Below are positions 9,998 to 21,719 of a stretch of 64,000 bases of DNA, one piece after another. The position numbers and the translations under genes were made by a program. Under the pieces are notes generated by a model that saw nothing but the letters and a program-made list of their open reading frames with translations, was not told the origin of the DNA and did not search any database. This stretch comes from Entomohabitans teleogrylli (GTDB lineage Bacteria > Pseudomonadota > Gammaproteobacteria > Enterobacterales > Enterobacteriaceae), in NCBI RefSeq assembly GCF_001484765.1, contig NZ_KQ947383.1:19720-83719 (forward strand). Direction: 5' to 3'. Each line of letters opens with the position of its first letter. Positions within the stretch are counted from its first letter, which is position 1.

Positions 9998-11016
9998 GTC
10001 GCTTAAGTCCGGTCAATCAAGCCCGCTGGGCACGTTTTCGCAGCAACCGCCGCGGATACTGGTCGCTGTGGATTTTCGCCCTAATCTTCGTCCTCAGCCT
10101 GTGTTCTGAGCTTATCGCCAACAATCGACCGCTGGCGGTACACTACCAGGGCAGTTGGTATTTCCCGGTAGTGAAGAACTATGCCGAAAGCGACTTTGGC
10201 GGGCCGCTCACCACTCAGGCGGACTACCAGGATCCGTGGCTCCAGCAGCGGCTGGAAAACGAAGGCTGGGTGCTGTGGGCGCCAATTCGCTTTAGCTACG
10301 ACACAATTGATTTCGCCACCCAAACCCCGTTCCCCTCCCCGCCTTCGTCCCGGAACTGGCTCGGCACCGATGCCAATGGCGGCGACGTGCTGGCGCGTAT
10401 TCTTTACGGTACCCGGCTGTCGATTATCTTTGGGCTGATGTTGACGCTATGTACCAGCGCGCTGGGGATCCTCGCCGGCGCGGTTCAGGGCTATTACGGC
10501 GGGCGTATTGACCTGTGGGGGCAGCGCTTTATCGAGGTCTGGTCGGGGATGCCAACCCTGTTTCTGATCATTATGCTCTCCAGCGTGGTACAGCCCGGTT
10601 TCTGGTGGCTGCTGGGGATCACCACGCTGTTCGGCTGGATGGGGCTGGTAGGGGTGGTGCGCGCGGAGTTCCTGCGCACTCGCAATTTTGACTATATCCG
10701 CGCCGCCCAGGCGATGGGCGTCAGCGATCGGCTGATCATCCTGCGCCATATGCTGCCGAACGCCATGGTCGCGACCCTGACCTTCCTGCCGTTTATCCTG
10801 TGCGGGTCGATTTCCACTCTGGCGTCGCTGGATTTCCTCGGCTTCGGTATGCCGCTGGGCTCGCCGTCGCTCGGGGAGTTGCTGCTCCAGGGGAAAAACA
10901 ACCTGCAGGCGCCGTGGCTGGGGATCACCGCCTTCTTCTCACTGGCGATTCTGCTGTCGCTGCTGATCTTTATTTTCGAAGCCGTACGCGACGCCTTCGA
11001 TCCGCTACGGAGTTGA
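9994..11016 (+). CDS. yejE: YejE, ABC transporter inner-membrane permease
   Basis: 340 residues, partner of YejB. An N-terminal OppC_N segment (membrane helix about 24-43) is followed by a periplasmic loop and the BPD_transp_1 domain. The EAA loop reads [20 protein letters not shown]. It starts inside the yejB stop (ATGA) and ends 4 bases before yejF, so the operon is tightly packed. Confidence 0.94.
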   Translation: MSRLSPVNQARWARFRSNRRGYWSLWIFALIFVLSLCSELIANNRPLAVHYQGSWYFPVVKNYAESDFGGPLTTQADYQDPWLQQRLENEGWVLWAPIRFSYDTIDFATQTPFPSPPSSRNWLGTDANGGDVLARILYGTRLSIIFGLMLTLCTSALGILAGAVQGYYGGRIDLWGQRFIEVWSGMPTLFLIIMLSSVVQPGFWWLLGITTLFGWMGLVGVVRAEFLRTRNFDYIRAAQAMGVSDRLIILRHMLPNAMVATLTFLPFILCGSISTLASLDFLGFGMPLGSPSLGELLLQGKNNLQAPWLGITAFFSLAILLSLLIFIFEAVRDAFDPLRS

Positions 11017-11020
11017 TGCT

Positions 11021-12610
11021 ATGACTACCCCGCTGCTGAATATCGAAAAGCTGTCCGTCGCTTTCGGCCAGGGGCCGGCGCGTCGGACGGTGGTCGATAA
11101 CCTGTCACTACAGATAGAGGCCGGCGAAACGCTGGCGCTGGTTGGCGAATCCGGCTCCGGCAAAAGCGTCACCGCCCTGTCGGTACTGCGTCTGTTGCCG
11201 GCGCCGCCAGTGTCTTACCCAGGCGGAGAGATCTATTTTCACGGCCAACCGCTGCTCAACGCCCCGGAAAGCACGCTGCGCAAAATTCGCGGTAATCGCA
11301 TTGCGATGATTTTTCAGGAGCCGATGGTGTCCCTGAATCCGCTGCACAACATTGAAAAACAGCTTTACGAGGTCTTGTCCCTGCACCGCGGGATGCGTCG
11401 TGAAGCGGCGCGGGGGGAAATCATCAGTTGTCTCGATCGGGTGGGCATCCGCAACGCGGCCAAACGCCTCAGCGACTTCCCGCATCAGCTTTCCGGCGGC
11501 GAACGCCAGCGGGTGATGATCGCCATGGCGCTGCTCACCCGCCCGGAATTGCTGATCGCCGATGAGCCGACCACCGCGCTGGATGTCTCCGTGCAGGCGC
11601 AAATCCTGCGGCTACTGAAAGAGCTAAAGCAGGAGCTGAATATGGGGCTGCTGTTTATCACCCATAACCTGAATATCGTTCGCCGCCTGGCGGATCGGGT
11701 CGCGGTGATGCGTAACGGCCAGTGTGTGGAACAGAACACCAATCAGGCGCTGTTCCACTCCCCGCAGCATCCTTACACCCGGCAACTGCTTAACGCGGAG
11801 CCGACCGGCTCTCCGCAGCCGCTGGATGTGACTCGTCCCCCGTTGTTGCAGGTGAAAGATCTCCAGGTACGCTTCCCGATTCGCCGCGGCCTGCTGCGGC
11901 GCACTATCGGCTATCACTACGGCCTGAAACAGCTCAGCTTTGACCTGCGGCCTGGGGAGAGTCTCGGGCTGGTGGGAGAGTCCGGATCCGGGAAAAGCAC
12001 CACCGGGCTGGCGCTGCTGCGCCTGATCCCGTCGCTCGGCCAGATCACCTTCGACGGTATGCCGCTCGATGCATGGGGGCGACGCCAGTTGCTGCCGGTA
12101 CGCCATCGCATTCAGGTTGTTTTTCAGGATCCCAACTCATCGCTGAACCCGCGGCTCGATGTTCAGCAAATCATTGAGGAAGGATTAAAGGTACATCATC
12201 CGCAGCTCAGCGCCGCACAGCGCGAGCAGCAGGTCATCGACGTGATGGCGGAAGTGGGGCTGGATCCCGATAGCCGCCACCGCTATCCCGCCGAGTTCTC
12301 CGGCGGGCAGCGCCAGCGCATCGCTATCGCCCGGGCATTTATCCTGCGCCCGGAGCTGTTGATTCTTGATGAACCAACCTCATCGTTGGATCGTTCAGTA
12401 CAGGCGCAGATCCTGGCGCTGCTTAAGTCATTACAGTCGCGACATCAGCTGGCTTATATTTTTATCAGCCACGATCTTCAGGTGGTGCGCTCGCTGTGTC
12501 ATCAGGTTGTGGTTCTGCGCCAGGGAGAAGTGATAGAGCAGGGAGAATGTCAGCGCGTATTCAGTTCACCGCAGGCAGAATATACCCGGCAGCTTTTGAT
12601 GCCTGACTGA
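11021..12610 (+). CDS. yejF: YejF, duplicated ATPase of the YejABEF transporter
   Basis: 529 residues with two complete nucleotide-binding domains. The first has [16 protein letters not shown] and DEPTTALD; the second has [17 protein letters not shown] and DEPTSSLD. Each half ends with an oligopeptide-transporter C-terminal tail (HPYTRQLL and AEYTRQLL). It drives peptide import through YejBE. Last gene of the operon, convergent with yejG, whose stop lies 5 bases away. Confidence 0.95.
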   Translation: MTTPLLNIEKLSVAFGQGPARRTVVDNLSLQIEAGETLALVGESGSGKSVTALSVLRLLPAPPVSYPGGEIYFHGQPLLNAPESTLRKIRGNRIAMIFQEPMVSLNPLHNIEKQLYEVLSLHRGMRREAARGEIISCLDRVGIRNAAKRLSDFPHQLSGGERQRVMIAMALLTRPELLIADEPTTALDVSVQAQILRLLKELKQELNMGLLFITHNLNIVRRLADRVAVMRNGQCVEQNTNQALFHSPQHPYTRQLLNAEPTGSPQPLDVTRPPLLQVKDLQVRFPIRRGLLRRTIGYHYGLKQLSFDLRPGESLGLVGESGSGKSTTGLALLRLIPSLGQITFDGMPLDAWGRRQLLPVRHRIQVVFQDPNSSLNPRLDVQQIIEEGLKVHHPQLSAAQREQQVIDVMAEVGLDPDSRHRYPAEFSGGQRQRIAIARAFILRPELLILDEPTSSLDRSVQAQILALLKSLQSRHQLAYIFISHDLQVVRSLCHQVVVLRQGEVIEQGECQRVFSSPQAEYTRQLLMPD

Positions 12611-12614
12611 CATT

Positions 12615-12959
12615 TCAGAAAGGATTATTGCTGGAAAACGGCTCGGCAATCGCCACCCCAAAATTTTTCAGGCGGCAGGTGGCGGCAAACTCATCCTGGC
12701 AATTCACGAACAGACACGGCTCGCCTTCACACTCCAGCACCGAGCTGTCCACAGAGATATCGCTCAGCGCCTGGCTTAGTTTACGCATCACCGGCCAGGC
12801 TTTCTCGCCCCCCGGACTCAGCAACTTCAGGGCGACCAGATCGGCATCGCTGCTTTGATGGTTTTGCGGAATCGGTTCAACACGCGAACCTGTATAACCT
12901 GCCGACCAGCGATAACACTGCGGCAGGCGATGGACAATGGAAAGTTGTATGGTTTTCAC
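12615..12959 (-). CDS. yejG: YejG, conserved small protein
   Basis: 114 residues, matching the length of E. coli YejG. I chose the GTG at 12959, which has GGGGA 8 bases upstream and gives a start [14 protein letters not shown] like the E. coli protein; the frame stays open to a TTG at 12989 without a good ribosome-binding site. The C-terminal part ([15 protein letters not shown] then [21 protein letters not shown]) is nearly invariant. Function is not established. Confidence 0.88.
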   Translation of the reverse strand: MKTIQLSIVHRLPQCYRWSAGYTGSRVEPIPQNHQSSDADLVALKLLSPGGEKAWPVMRKLSQALSDISVDSSVLECEGEPCLFVNCQDEFAATCRLKNFGVAIAEPFSSNNPF

Positions 12960-13301
12960 GACGTTTGTTCCCCGGAAATTGCAAAGCAATAAAAAAAGAT
13001 ATCCTTTCTTTATGTTAACACATTGTTTCTAAATTGTACCAGTTTGAATCATTTTCCAGACTTTTTACGCGCTGGTTTGGTACTAACCATTTCATATTTT
13101 AAGCTTTATTTTTGTGCGATCGCTCACACGAAGGCGCTATATTTACCTCTTTTTGCGATCGGACTCAACTTCTTTCACTACAAAGTAGTGACTTTTTTTC
13201 CAAAACGGTTTTACAAACCAGAAACAATCGTAGCGCTCCGGGAAGAATTTTTGTTGATGTGGATTAATAAATGGGCGTTAACCACGCCCATGGAGGAAGA
13301 T
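12960..13301. other. 342-bp intergenic region between yejG and bcr
   Basis: This AT-rich stretch holds the bcr terminator and must contain the yejG promoter. The open frame at 13023-13352 (+) runs into the bcr 3' end, has no ribosome-binding site and an unusual composition, so I do not call it a gene. I see no further feature. Confidence 0.5.
13271..13291 (-). terminator. Terminator of bcr
   Basis: On the minus strand ATGGGCGT and ACGCCCAT pair around the loop GGTTA, followed by TTATTAAT. It is 10 bases after the bcr stop. Confidence 0.8.
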
Positions 13302-14498
13302 TCAGCGTTTTTTATGCCCGCGGCGGCTGGCATAGAGGTAGAACAGCACTGAACAGGTCGCGCACAGCGCCATAGAAAAGATCATCGGCCACGCGCTGGT
13401 GGATGGCGCGACGGACAGTAGCGCGCCGACAATCGCGCCAATCCCGAAACGGAAGGTACCAGCCAGCGATGACGCGGTCCCCGCCATATGCGGAAATTCA
13501 TCCAGGATCACCGCCATCGCGTTAGAGGAAACCATCGATACGCAGCCGATAAAGGCCGCCACACCGAGCACCATCGCCCAGAATCCGGCGTCCAGTTGCG
13601 TGGTGATAACCAGCCACAGCGCCATCACAAACTGCGCGAACAGCCCGCTGCGAAACATACGTATCGCCCCGACGCGCCGTACAAAGCGGCTGTTGATGGT
13701 GGTAACAATAAACAGAAACAGGATATTCAGGGCGAAGTAGTAACCAAAATGCTCCGGCGCCACATGGTTAAGCTCAATATAGACAAACGGCCCGGCGCTG
13801 AGGAACGAAAACATACCGGCGAAGCTGAACCCGCTGGCCAGCATATAGCTCAACACCCGCTTGTGGCGGAACAGCGCCCCGAAGTTGCCGAGGGTGGTAC
13901 GCAAATGAAAGGCCTGGCGCTTCTCCGCCGGCAGCGTTTCGCGAATCATAAAAAAGATCAGCGCGCAGGCCAGCACCGCCGCCAGCGCCAACAGCCAGAA
14001 AATGGCGTGCCAGCTCATCCAGACCAGCAGCGCGCCGCCGATCATCGGCGCCAGCAGCGGCGCGATAGTGGTCACCAGCATGACAAACGACATCATGCGC
14101 GAAAACTCATCCCGGGAATACATATCGCGCATCAGAGCATTGATCACCACGCTGGCCGCGGCCGCGGCCAGACCGTGAACGAAACGCATGGCGATCAGTT
14201 GGTCAATACTTTGCGCCAGGGCACAGGCCGACGCCGCCACGGCAAACACCAGGGTACCGCCAAGGATCACCGGCTTGCGCCCGAGGCTATCGGCCATCGG
14301 ACCATAGAACAACTGGCCGATGGCAAACCCCAGAATATAGGCGCTGAGGGTCATCTGCGCGCTCCCGGCAGGCACCTGGAACTGCTGGGCGATCACCGGC
14401 AGCGCCGGCAGATACATATCAATGGACAGCGGCATCAACATCGCCAACAGCCCGAGAATAAACACAATACCCAACGACGAATTTTTCCCGGCGGTCAC
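13302..14498 (-). CDS. bcr: Bcr, multidrug efflux MFS transporter (Bcr/CflA)
   Basis: 398 residues with 12 predicted membrane segments. [19 protein letters not shown] at the N-terminus and [16 protein letters not shown] (motif A) are typical of the Bcr/CflA drug:H+ antiporters; in E. coli it exports bicyclomycin, sulphonamides and dipeptides. The rsuA stop is 20 bases upstream, so rsuA and bcr form one transcription unit as in E. coli. A 382-residue antisense frame on the plus strand is only a shadow. Confidence 0.94.
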   Translation of the reverse strand: MTAGKNSSLGIVFILGLLAMLMPLSIDMYLPALPVIAQQFQVPAGSAQMTLSAYILGFAIGQLFYGPMADSLGRKPVILGGTLVFAVAASACALAQSIDQLIAMRFVHGLAAAAASVVINALMRDMYSRDEFSRMMSFVMLVTTIAPLLAPMIGGALLVWMSWHAIFWLLALAAVLACALIFFMIRETLPAEKRQAFHLRTTLGNFGALFRHKRVLSYMLASGFSFAGMFSFLSAGPFVYIELNHVAPEHFGYYFALNILFLFIVTTINSRFVRRVGAIRMFRSGLFAQFVMALWLVITTQLDAGFWAMVLGVAAFIGCVSMVSSNAMAVILDEFPHMAGTASSLAGTFRFGIGAIVGALLSVAPSTSAWPMIFSMALCATCSVLFYLYASRRGHKKR

Positions 14499-14518
14499 AC
14501 TACACTCCTGACATTCAT

Positions 14519-15220
14519 TTACGACATACCGACACTGGCGATTTCCCCGGCAGTAAGCGGACGATATTCCCCCTCCCCCAGCGCCGGATCGAGGACGATA
14601 GCGCCAATGCGCTCCCGGTGCAGCGCCACGACGTGATTGCCTACCGCAGCGAACATACGCTTAACCTGATGGTAGCGCCCTTCGCTGATAGTCAGCCGTA
14701 CCTGGGTTGGGGTAATGATTTCCAGTTGCGCGGGTTTGGTAAGGCTCTTCTCATTATGAAGCTGGACGCCGGCGGCAAACTGTTCGCCGACGCCTTCCGC
14801 CAGCGGACTGTCGAGGGTGACCAGGTAGGTTTTTTCGCAGTGATGGCGCGGCGACGTAATGCGATGCGACCACTGACCATCGTCGGTCATCAGCACCAGG
14901 CCGGTGGTATCAATATCCAGACGGCCTGCGGCATGGAGCTTATGCGCCATCGGTTCATCAAGAAAATAGATAACCGTCGGGTAATCCGGATCGTCCGTCG
15001 AACACACATAGCCCTGCGGTTTGTTGAGCATAAAATAACGTGACCCGTTGTGCTGTTCCAGAGGGTTGCCGTCATACTCCACCTGGTGTTCCGGGGCCAG
15101 TTTAAACGCGCTGTTCTTCACCACGTCACCATCGACGGTGACGCGACTGGCGCGAATCTCTCGTCCGGCGATAGCGCGGCTTACCCCAAGCTGTTGGGAA
15201 ATAAATTTATCAAGTCGCAT
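14519..15220 (-). CDS. rsuA: RsuA, 16S rRNA pseudouridine(516) synthase
   Basis: 233 residues. An S4 RNA-binding domain ([24 protein letters not shown]) leads into the RsuA/RluB/E/F catalytic domain; the catalytic Asp is in the motif [10 protein letters not shown]. It isomerises U516 of 16S rRNA during 30S assembly. Divergent from radD and upstream of bcr. Confidence 0.95.
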   Translation of the reverse strand: MRLDKFISQQLGVSRAIAGREIRASRVTVDGDVVKNSAFKLAPEHQVEYDGNPLEQHNGSRYFMLNKPQGYVCSTDDPDYPTVIYFLDEPMAHKLHAAGRLDIDTTGLVLMTDDGQWSHRITSPRHHCEKTYLVTLDSPLAEGVGEQFAAGVQLHNEKSLTKPAQLEIITPTQVRLTISEGRYHQVKRMFAAVGNHVVALHRERIGAIVLDPALGEGEYRPLTAGEIASVGMS

Positions 15221-15537
15221 TGCGTTAGCTGCCTGTCAGTGCGGGTGCCGGTGCGGTTAACCGGCGCTATAAAATGCAGAAAGAGCCCGCAAGTATAACC
15301 ACCCGCGACATGATGAGAAAGGACCGATTTGTGCGCCGCGCCGTAGCATCTCATTCAGCTTGCGGGACAATCTTTAAACCGCGCAAGGGCTGCCCCTGAC
15401 TGAGTGGGGCGAAACCCCCGCCATGTCCCGGGGAAACGGGTAAGTCAGAGGCCGGGGCGAACCGGCGTAGCCACGCCACATGCAACTTGCCGCATGACGC
15501 GTATAATAGCCCGGATATTTCACTAACCTGATACGCC
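15221..15537. other. 317-bp divergent promoter region rsuA/radD
   Basis: Nothing here looks coding. A TATAAT hexamer at 15502-15507, 30 bases before the radD ATG, is a good -10, but I see no matching -35 at the right distance. The rsuA promoter should lie in 15225-15300 on the minus strand. Confidence 0.5.
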
Positions 15538-17298
15538 ATGTCTTTTACCCTACGCCCTTACCAACGTGAAGCGGTGGATGCCGCTCTCGACTACTTCCGC
15601 CGCCAGACCTCGCCGGCGGTGATTGTGCTGCCGACCGGCGCCGGGAAAAGCCTGGTGATTGCCGAACTGGCGCGGCTGGCGCGGGGGCGCGTGCTGGTAC
15701 TGGCGCATGTTAAAGAACTGGTAGCCCAGAACCACGCCAAATATTGCGCGCTGGGGCTGGAAGCGGATATCTACTCCGCCGGATTGCAGCGTAAAGAGAG
15801 CGCCGGCAAGGTGGTTTTCGGCAGTATTCAATCGGTGGCGCGGCAACCCGAGCGTTTTCAACAGCCGTTCTCGCTGTTAATTATCGATGAATGCCACCGT
15901 ATCAGCGATGACGACGATAGCCAGTATCAGCAGGTACTCAGCCACCTGCGGCAGGTGAACCCTCACTTACGTCTGCTCGGCCTGACCGCCACCCCTTTCC
16001 GGCTGGGCAAAGGCTGGATTTATCAGTATCACTATCATGGTATGGTGCGGGGTAATGAAAAGGCGCTGTTTCGCGACTGTATCTATGAGTTACCGCTACG
16101 CTATATGATTAAGCACGGCTACCTCACCCCGCCCGAACGCCTCGACATGCCGGTGGTACAGTATGATTTCAGCCGCCTGCAGGCGCAAAGTAACGGTTTA
16201 TTCAGTGAAGCAGACCTGAACCGCGAACTGAAACAGCAAAAACGCATTACGCCGCATATCGTCAGCCAGATTATGGAGTTTGCCGCCAGCCGTCAGGGGG
16301 TCATGATTTTTGCCGCTACTGTCGAACACGCCCGGGAAGTGACGACGTTACTACCCTCCAATGACGCCGCGCTGATTACCGGGGAAACGCCCGGCCCGGC
16401 GCGCGATACCCTGATAGAGGCGTTTAAACAGCGCCAGTTCCGCTACCTGGTCAACGTCGCGGTGTTAACCACCGGATTCGATGCTCCGCATGTCGATCTG
16501 ATTGCCATTTTGCGCCCTACCGAATCAGTAAGTCTTTACCAACAAATCGTGGGCCGCGGGTTGCGCCTGGCGCCGGGCAAGCGCGACTGCCTGATTCTGG
16601 ATTACGCGGGCAACCCGCATGACCTTTACACACCGGAAGTCGGCACGCCAAAAGGTAAAAGCGACAATGTACCGGTACAGGTGTTTTGCCCTTCCTGCGG
16701 GTTCGCCAATACCTTCTGGGGTAAAATGACCGCTGACGGTACCGTCATCGAACATTTCGGTCGCCGCTGCCAGGGCTGGTTTGACGACGACGAAGGTTAT
16801 CGTGAACAGTGCGACTACCGTTTCCGTTTTAAAAACTGCCCGAACTGTAATGCCGAAAACGACATCGCCGCCCGACGCTGCCACCAGTGCGATCGGGTAC
16901 TGGTCGATCCGGACGATATGCTGAAGGCGGCCCTGAAACTGAAGGATGCCCTGGTATTACGCTGTAGCGGCATGACGCTTGAGCACGGAGAAGATGCCAA
17001 AGGGCCGTGGCTGAAGATAGTTTATTACGACGAAGACGGCGCCGACGTCAGTGAACGTTTCCGGCTGCAGACTCCCGCGCAGCGCACCGCTTTTGAACAG
17101 CTCTTCATCCGTCCCCACAGCCGGGCGCCGGGCGTTCCGCTACGCTGGATAACCGTTGCCGATGTACTGGCCAGTCAGGGGCTGCTGCGCCATCCGGATT
17201 TTGTTGTGGCGCGCAAAAAAGGCCAATACTGGCAGGTGCGCGAGAAAGTGTTCGATTATCAGGGGCGCTTCCGGCGCGCCAATGAATTACGCGGCTAA
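15538..17298 (+). CDS. radD: RadD (YejH), superfamily 2 ATPase/putative helicase in DNA repair
   Basis: 586 residues. Helicase motifs seen: Q-motif LRPYQREAV (residues 5-13), Walker A PTGAGKS (32-38), DECH (117-120), LTATPFR, and motif [15 protein letters not shown]. The C-terminal third carries cysteine pairs (CPSC, CPNC, CHQC) that would bind zinc. RadD acts in repair of double-strand breaks and crosslinks and stimulates RecA strand exchange in E. coli. Length fits the family. It is followed by rplY on the same strand. Confidence 0.94.
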   Translation: MSFTLRPYQREAVDAALDYFRRQTSPAVIVLPTGAGKSLVIAELARLARGRVLVLAHVKELVAQNHAKYCALGLEADIYSAGLQRKESAGKVVFGSIQSVARQPERFQQPFSLLIIDECHRISDDDDSQYQQVLSHLRQVNPHLRLLGLTATPFRLGKGWIYQYHYHGMVRGNEKALFRDCIYELPLRYMIKHGYLTPPERLDMPVVQYDFSRLQAQSNGLFSEADLNRELKQQKRITPHIVSQIMEFAASRQGVMIFAATVEHAREVTTLLPSNDAALITGETPGPARDTLIEAFKQRQFRYLVNVAVLTTGFDAPHVDLIAILRPTESVSLYQQIVGRGLRLAPGKRDCLILDYAGNPHDLYTPEVGTPKGKSDNVPVQVFCPSCGFANTFWGKMTADGTVIEHFGRRCQGWFDDDEGYREQCDYRFRFKNCPNCNAENDIAARRCHQCDRVLVDPDDMLKAALKLKDALVLRCSGMTLEHGEDAKGPWLKIVYYDEDGADVSERFRLQTPAQRTAFEQLFIRPHSRAPGVPLRWITVADVLASQGLLRHPDFVVARKKGQYWQVREKVFDYQGRFRRANELRG

Positions 17299-17422
17299 TG
17301 CCGTTTTTGATTGCCCCGGCGGGCCGTTATCGCTATAATCCCGCCCGCTTTTGCATCCGCAAAGCAGAGAATTTGCCTGTTGCTGGGTCGCCTGCGGCAG
17401 GATTTATTAAAGAGAGAAGTCA

Positions 17423-17707
17423 ATGTTTACTATCAACGCAGATGTACGTAAAGAGCAGGGTAAGGGTGCGAGCCGCCGCCTGCGCGCAGCGAACAAATTC
17501 CCGGCTATCGTTTACGGTGGCAAAGACGCTGCAATCTCCATCGAACTGGATCACGACAAACTGATGAACATGCAGGCTAAACCTGAGTTCTACAGCGAAG
17601 TGCTGACCCTGGTTATCGACGGTAAAGAAGTAAAAGTTAAAGTTCAGGCTGTACAGCGTCATCCGTACAAGCCGAAACTGCAACACATCGACTTCGTTCG
17701 CGCTTAA
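17423..17707 (+). CDS. rplY: 50S ribosomal protein L25
   Basis: 94 residues, the short form of L25 that binds 5S rRNA and has no CTC extension. [21 protein letters not shown] and FPAIVYGG are diagnostic. AGAGAG lies 7 bases before the ATG. Codon use is strongly biased, as expected for a highly expressed gene. A strong terminator follows. Confidence 0.97.
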   Translation: MFTINADVRKEQGKGASRRLRAANKFPAIVYGGKDAAISIELDHDKLMNMQAKPEFYSEVLTLVIDGKEVKVKVQAVQRHPYKPKLQHIDFVRA

Positions 17708-17722
17708 TCGCAACAAGGTCAG

Positions 17723-17752
17723 AAAAAACGCCGCGCTCGCGGCGTTTTTTTT
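17723..17752 (+). terminator. Terminator of rplY
   Basis: A-run, ACGCCGCG (17728-17735), loop CT, CGCGGCGT (17738-17745) and a long T run. The flanking A and T runs also make it active in the reverse direction. Confidence 0.93.
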
Positions 17753-17905
17753 ATGCTGATTTTTACCGCTCCGCCATACCGCCAGCCCGGATGGGTTCTC
17801 AAAATACATTACTTCTCTGCTTTTTATTACGGTTCATCTGTATGCTCTGAACAGGCTCTTCTATAATTCATCTCCATTTCCCAAGGAGTAAAATAAAGGA
17901 AATAA

Positions 17906-20191
17906 ATGAAAAGGATATTCATATTAATATTATCAATATTAATTGGTTGTGACGATCATTCCGATCTCCCCCCGGCGAGAGAAAATAATTATCATGTGAC
18001 ATTGATAACCGGGCTGGATGGCAAAGCGCATATCGTCCACCAGGGTACTCTGCAGTATCTTTTGCAGGATAATAATAGTGTCAGCGCCCAATGGCGCGAT
18101 TTCTCCGGCGATTTTCTGGGTGAAAAAAATCCTTTTTTCATCATGAATAAAAAATCCTCCCCTGACCACCTGTATAGCGCCACTCAGCAGATACTTCAGA
18201 CGCCCTTCCACATTGATTTATCAACCCAAAAAAGCGACTTCTCTTCTAACCTCGCGCAGCGTATTACGGCGGATGAGCTACTGGCCCGGGAACTCGACAA
18301 AGAGACGCCCGAAGGTGCGGAAGGTTACGAGGCGGTGATCCCGGCGGTAAATCATATCTACACGCTACTGGCATCCGGCGACGGAATGCTGGTGAATTTT
18401 CGTTTTCCGCAAAATACCGGCGATACGCAAAAATATACTGCGTTATTTAACACCACAGATGTCACAGTTAAAGTCGAAAAAAAGGACGCGGATAAAACGT
18501 TTTATTCCTTAAAAACCAATAATGACACCACTACGCCGCTGTGGGGAACATTAACGTTTGATAGTCAGACCCGGCAATTACAGAACGCCATACTTATCAG
18601 CCAGATATCGCCAACCGAAAAAAATCAATTTATCGACGGTAAGTTTATATTTCATATAACCCGCGAAGGCCAGCAGCATGAACAGGGCAAAGCCGCTGAA
18701 TATGTCTATAACATATTAAAAAAGGACATTCCGGAGGATGATTTTTTCGCGGTTCCCCGCAGCCAGCCCTCAGTTAATCCCGACGCCGCCAGTTTCCCGT
18801 GGAATGGCCTGATCACCGCTCAGAAAGGCAACCTTATTAATCTTTATACACCGCTGAGCGCCAGCCAGTTCCGCTATTACGCCTCCGCCCAGCCCGGGCC
18901 TGACAATATGTCGCTTTCCGCAATCACGGTCCGCGATATTGAGGGAAAAGCGCTTCCGGGCCCCTTCAGTATAGATATCATTGGCTATGCGCTGGAGCAG
19001 AACGTTACCGCCGGGAACAGCTACGGCATTCAGCTCGCCGCGCGGGTGACTCCGGAAGAAAACCGACCGCTGCCGCCGCTATACTCTCTGGAGGCGGACA
19101 TCACCTGGCTGCAACCCTTACCCGTCATCCCCACCCGTATCACGCTCGACCCCCGCAACCCCCTGAAAGCCAGATCGGGAGCGCGGGATATCACCTTCGT
19201 TCCCCACGCAGACGATAACCAGTGGGAAGTCTTCTCCGGGATGCCTGGCTCTCAGGGAATTCAGCCACTCAATTTCATCGCTGACGGAGAAGGCGTTACA
19301 CGTTCGTTATCCTGGAATACTCCCTTTAGCTTCTTCAGCCCTGGCGGGGAGTTCGACCTGAAAGACAAAATTATTTTATCAGGATTATCTACACCGCTTG
19401 GGGAATATTTCCGCCTGCGAGCCAGCGCGCCTCCCACGCTGGCGCTGCTCGATTCCCCCACCGAGAGCAAAAAAAGCCGATATTTCTGGCATACCCCGCA
19501 AGTGTTTAACCAACGTGCCGATGTCAGCCTGCCGCCGCTGCAATTTAACCCTTATGCCCTGGCGCCGAGGAAAAATATCGATACTGCCACGCTGGAGCAA
19601 TACCTTTCCCTGGCTGAAGAAAAGCATCAGTCCGGCCCACAGCAGGACCGCAAACGTATCAGCATTGACTCCACGATCAGTCATACCTGCGAATTATCGG
19701 TGGATGCGCAAGATTTGCGCTGGAAGCAAACCGGCTTTGGCGCCACCTCAACCTTTGAACTAAGCGGTTTTGCCACGGCGGAGCGCAGAACCGTCAGGGC
19801 CACCGCAACCTGCTTACCTGGCATATGGCGCCCCATAGCGCTACCGGTAGCCTCGGTATGGGTCAGCATCGCAACATTGCAGGCGTTTACCCCATTAACT
19901 GCGCAAAGCAATGCCTGGGCGTTTTTCAACCACACCCGTTTTATCGACCAACAGGGTACGCAACTGGCCCCGCTGCCGGCCCCATTGCTGACGGATGATA
20001 CCCCGGGAGAGCCCGGCGTTATTCTGCGCCCCTTCGTACCACTGCTGATGAAATCAACCATCAGCCAGTTCACCAGTCCACAGGGAAAACTGCGCTTTAG
20101 CGCTCCGGTCACCCATATTGAACGCTTCGAAAAGAGTGACGCCCAACCGGTGATTTATCGCTGGGATATCCCGCTGGCGACAGAAGAGTAA
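17906..20191 (+). CDS. Putative large lipoprotein, function unknown
   Basis: 761 residues that I do not recognise. The N-terminus is a lipoprotein signal: MKRIFI, a hydrophobic run, then a lipobox ending LIGC (Cys15), followed by DDHSD, whose acidic residues might favour inner-membrane retention. The rest is soluble and rich in beta-prone, Pro/Thr/Ser-containing segments; there is no second membrane helix. AAGGA lies 5 bases before the ATG and a TATAAT is at 17862-17867. It stands alone between rplY and yejK, adjacent genes in E. coli as I recall. The first 900 bases are more AT-rich than the surrounding core genes, suggesting acquisition by transfer. It could be a surface adhesin-like or cell-envelope protein, but I have no family match. 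Confidence 0.7.
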   Translation: MKRIFILILSILIGCDDHSDLPPARENNYHVTLITGLDGKAHIVHQGTLQYLLQDNNSVSAQWRDFSGDFLGEKNPFFIMNKKSSPDHLYSATQQILQTPFHIDLSTQKSDFSSNLAQRITADELLARELDKETPEGAEGYEAVIPAVNHIYTLLASGDGMLVNFRFPQNTGDTQKYTALFNTTDVTVKVEKKDADKTFYSLKTNNDTTTPLWGTLTFDSQTRQLQNAILISQISPTEKNQFIDGKFIFHITREGQQHEQGKAAEYVYNILKKDIPEDDFFAVPRSQPSVNPDAASFPWNGLITAQKGNLINLYTPLSASQFRYYASAQPGPDNMSLSAITVRDIEGKALPGPFSIDIIGYALEQNVTAGNSYGIQLAARVTPEENRPLPPLYSLEADITWLQPLPVIPTRITLDPRNPLKARSGARDITFVPHADDNQWEVFSGMPGSQGIQPLNFIADGEGVTRSLSWNTPFSFFSPGGEFDLKDKIILSGLSTPLGEYFRLRASAPPTLALLDSPTESKKSRYFWHTPQVFNQRADVSLPPLQFNPYALAPRKNIDTATLEQYLSLAEEKHQSGPQQDRKRISIDSTISHTCELSVDAQDLRWKQTGFGATSTFELSGFATAERRTVRATATCLPGIWRPIALPVASVWVSIATLQAFTPLTAQSNAWAFFNHTRFIDQQGTQLAPLPAPLLTDDTPGEPGVILRPFVPLLMKSTISQFTSPQGKLRFSAPVTHIERFEKSDAQPVIYRWDIPLATEE

Positions 20192-20241
20192 ACCCGCCGC
20201 CTGGCCGGAGAATTGACACCCCCGGCGCAGGGTTTCAGGCA

Positions 20242-20273
20242 ATAAAAAGGCGGAGCCCGAAACGGGATCCGCC
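20242..20273 (-). terminator. Terminator of yejK
   Basis: On the minus strand an 11-bp stem with one mismatch (20263-20273 with 20249-20259, loop TTT) is followed by TTTTTATT. It lies 41 bases after the yejK stop and faces the end of the lipoprotein gene. Confidence 0.88.
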
Positions 20274-20313
20274 AAAACCATGCCGGCCTGCATGTCGCCG
20301 CCGGGCTACAGTA

Positions 20314-21318
20314 TTACTTACCCCCGACGCGACGCTGCAACTGATCGCGCAGGTTAGGCGGGGTACCTTTGATGGTCAGGGTATCGGTGGCCGGATCCCA
20401 GAAGATCCGCTCCCCGAGCAGCATGGCATCAAAATTGATGGTCAGGCCGCCGCCGCTGCCGGCGAATTTGGTCAACTGACGCAGCGTGCTGCGGTCCGCC
20501 GGGAAAGTCTCCTCCAGCTCATAGCCCTGCTCGCTGGTAAACTCCTGGAAACTCTTTTCGCTAACGCCGGAGAGCTCTCTGGACAGGGATTCCAGCTCAA
20601 TCTCCTCGCCGGACTGCAGTTGCTCATTGCAGTAGCTGTAGACCTGCTGGCGCACATTCTGGCGCTCGTTCTTGTCGAGTTCGGCCTGCGCGGTGAAATC
20701 ATCCACCGCCTGCAGCAGACCGCGGTTCTGCGCTTTAGTATCCAGCCCTTCCGCCGCGCCGAGAAAATCCATGAAGAAATCCGCAACCTTACGCCCCACC
20801 CGCCCTTTCAGCCAGGTCATATAGCGCCGGGATTCCGGATTTGTTTCCCATTCGGTGAGATCGATACGCGCCACGATATCGGCATGGTTAATATCCAGGT
20901 AGTGCGTGGAGCTGATATCGAGCTGCTCATTCACCCGCATACTGCTGAGGTTGTTGAGTACCGCCACCAGCAGATACTCGACCGCCAGATAACGATACTG
21001 GCAGAACAGCACAATACCGCCATCGGCAAACGGGTACTTCGCCAGCTCGTCACGCAGCCGTCCGGTCGCCGCGCGGCTGAAAGCGAGGAAATCCTCCTCT
21101 CCTTTACGGCACAAGCGCAGCGACCCGGCCAGTTCGCTGTCATCATTAAAGGCGCCATAGCCTTTGCTCTTGGCGCTATAGGCGCGATGCAGTTCCGCCA
21201 TCATCTCCTGTACTGGCTCGTTGGTCGCCAGCAGGGTATCACGCAGCACCAGTTCGAGTTCCTGTTCGCCGCGCTTGATTAACTGATGTAAAGCAATCTG
21301 GTCGATATCCAGACTCAT
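20314..21318 (-). CDS. yejK: YejK (NdpA), nucleoid-associated protein
   Basis: 334 residues, full length for the family. [20 protein letters not shown] at the N-terminus and the C-terminal [17 protein letters not shown] match E. coli NdpA. It is found with the nucleoid and binds DNA; the precise role is unknown. Divergent from yejL over 154 bases. Confidence 0.94.
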   Translation of the reverse strand: MSLDIDQIALHQLIKRGEQELELVLRDTLLATNEPVQEMMAELHRAYSAKSKGYGAFNDDSELAGSLRLCRKGEEDFLAFSRAATGRLRDELAKYPFADGGIVLFCQYRYLAVEYLLVAVLNNLSSMRVNEQLDISSTHYLDINHADIVARIDLTEWETNPESRRYMTWLKGRVGRKVADFFMDFLGAAEGLDTKAQNRGLLQAVDDFTAQAELDKNERQNVRQQVYSYCNEQLQSGEEIELESLSRELSGVSEKSFQEFTSEQGYELEETFPADRSTLRQLTKFAGSGGGLTINFDAMLLGERIFWDPATDTLTIKGTPPNLRDQLQRRVGGK

Positions 21319-21472
21319 GGTAAACTCTCCTTTTGTGCTGGCCGGTATTCAATCACCTGTAGTTAATCAGTGCAACACTGTTAATCTGTGCGGCCACTGA
21401 TAAAATTGCAGAAAAAAAGGCCCTGCTACGGTAAGATATTTCCCTTTCATGTCATAAGCAGACTATTGATCT

Positions 21473-21700
21473 ATGCCACAAACATCCCGTTACAGCGATG
21501 AACGCGTCGAAGCCCTGTTAAACGAGCTGGTTAGCGTACTGGAAAAACACCAGGCCCAGACCGATCTTTCCCTGATGGTCCTTGGGAACATGGTCACCAA
21601 CCTGATCAACACCAGCGTTGCGCCGGCGCAGCGCCAATTGCTGGCCCAAACTTTCGCAGACGCGTTAAAATCCTCCATCCGCGAAGACAAAGCACATTAA
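21473..21700 (+). CDS. yejL: YejL, UPF0352 family protein
   Basis: 75 residues, identical in length to E. coli YejL and sharing MPQ(T/I)SRYSDE at the start and [19 protein letters not shown] in the middle. A helical homodimeric fold is known for the family, no function. pbgA follows 19 bases later, and the two are an operon. Confidence 0.93.
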   Translation: MPQTSRYSDERVEALLNELVSVLEKHQAQTDLSLMVLGNMVTNLINTSVAPAQRQLLAQTFADALKSSIREDKAH

Positions 21701-21719
21701 GGGATAGTCGTAATACGCT

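Noticed and set aside
13023..13352. 109-residue plus-strand ORF between yejG and bcr
   Set aside because: Crosses the bcr terminator and 3' end, no ribosome-binding site, no recognisable features.
13488..14636. 382-residue plus-strand ORF antisense to bcr
   Set aside because: Gln/His/Arg-rich translation typical of an antisense shadow, no ribosome-binding site, while bcr is unmistakable.
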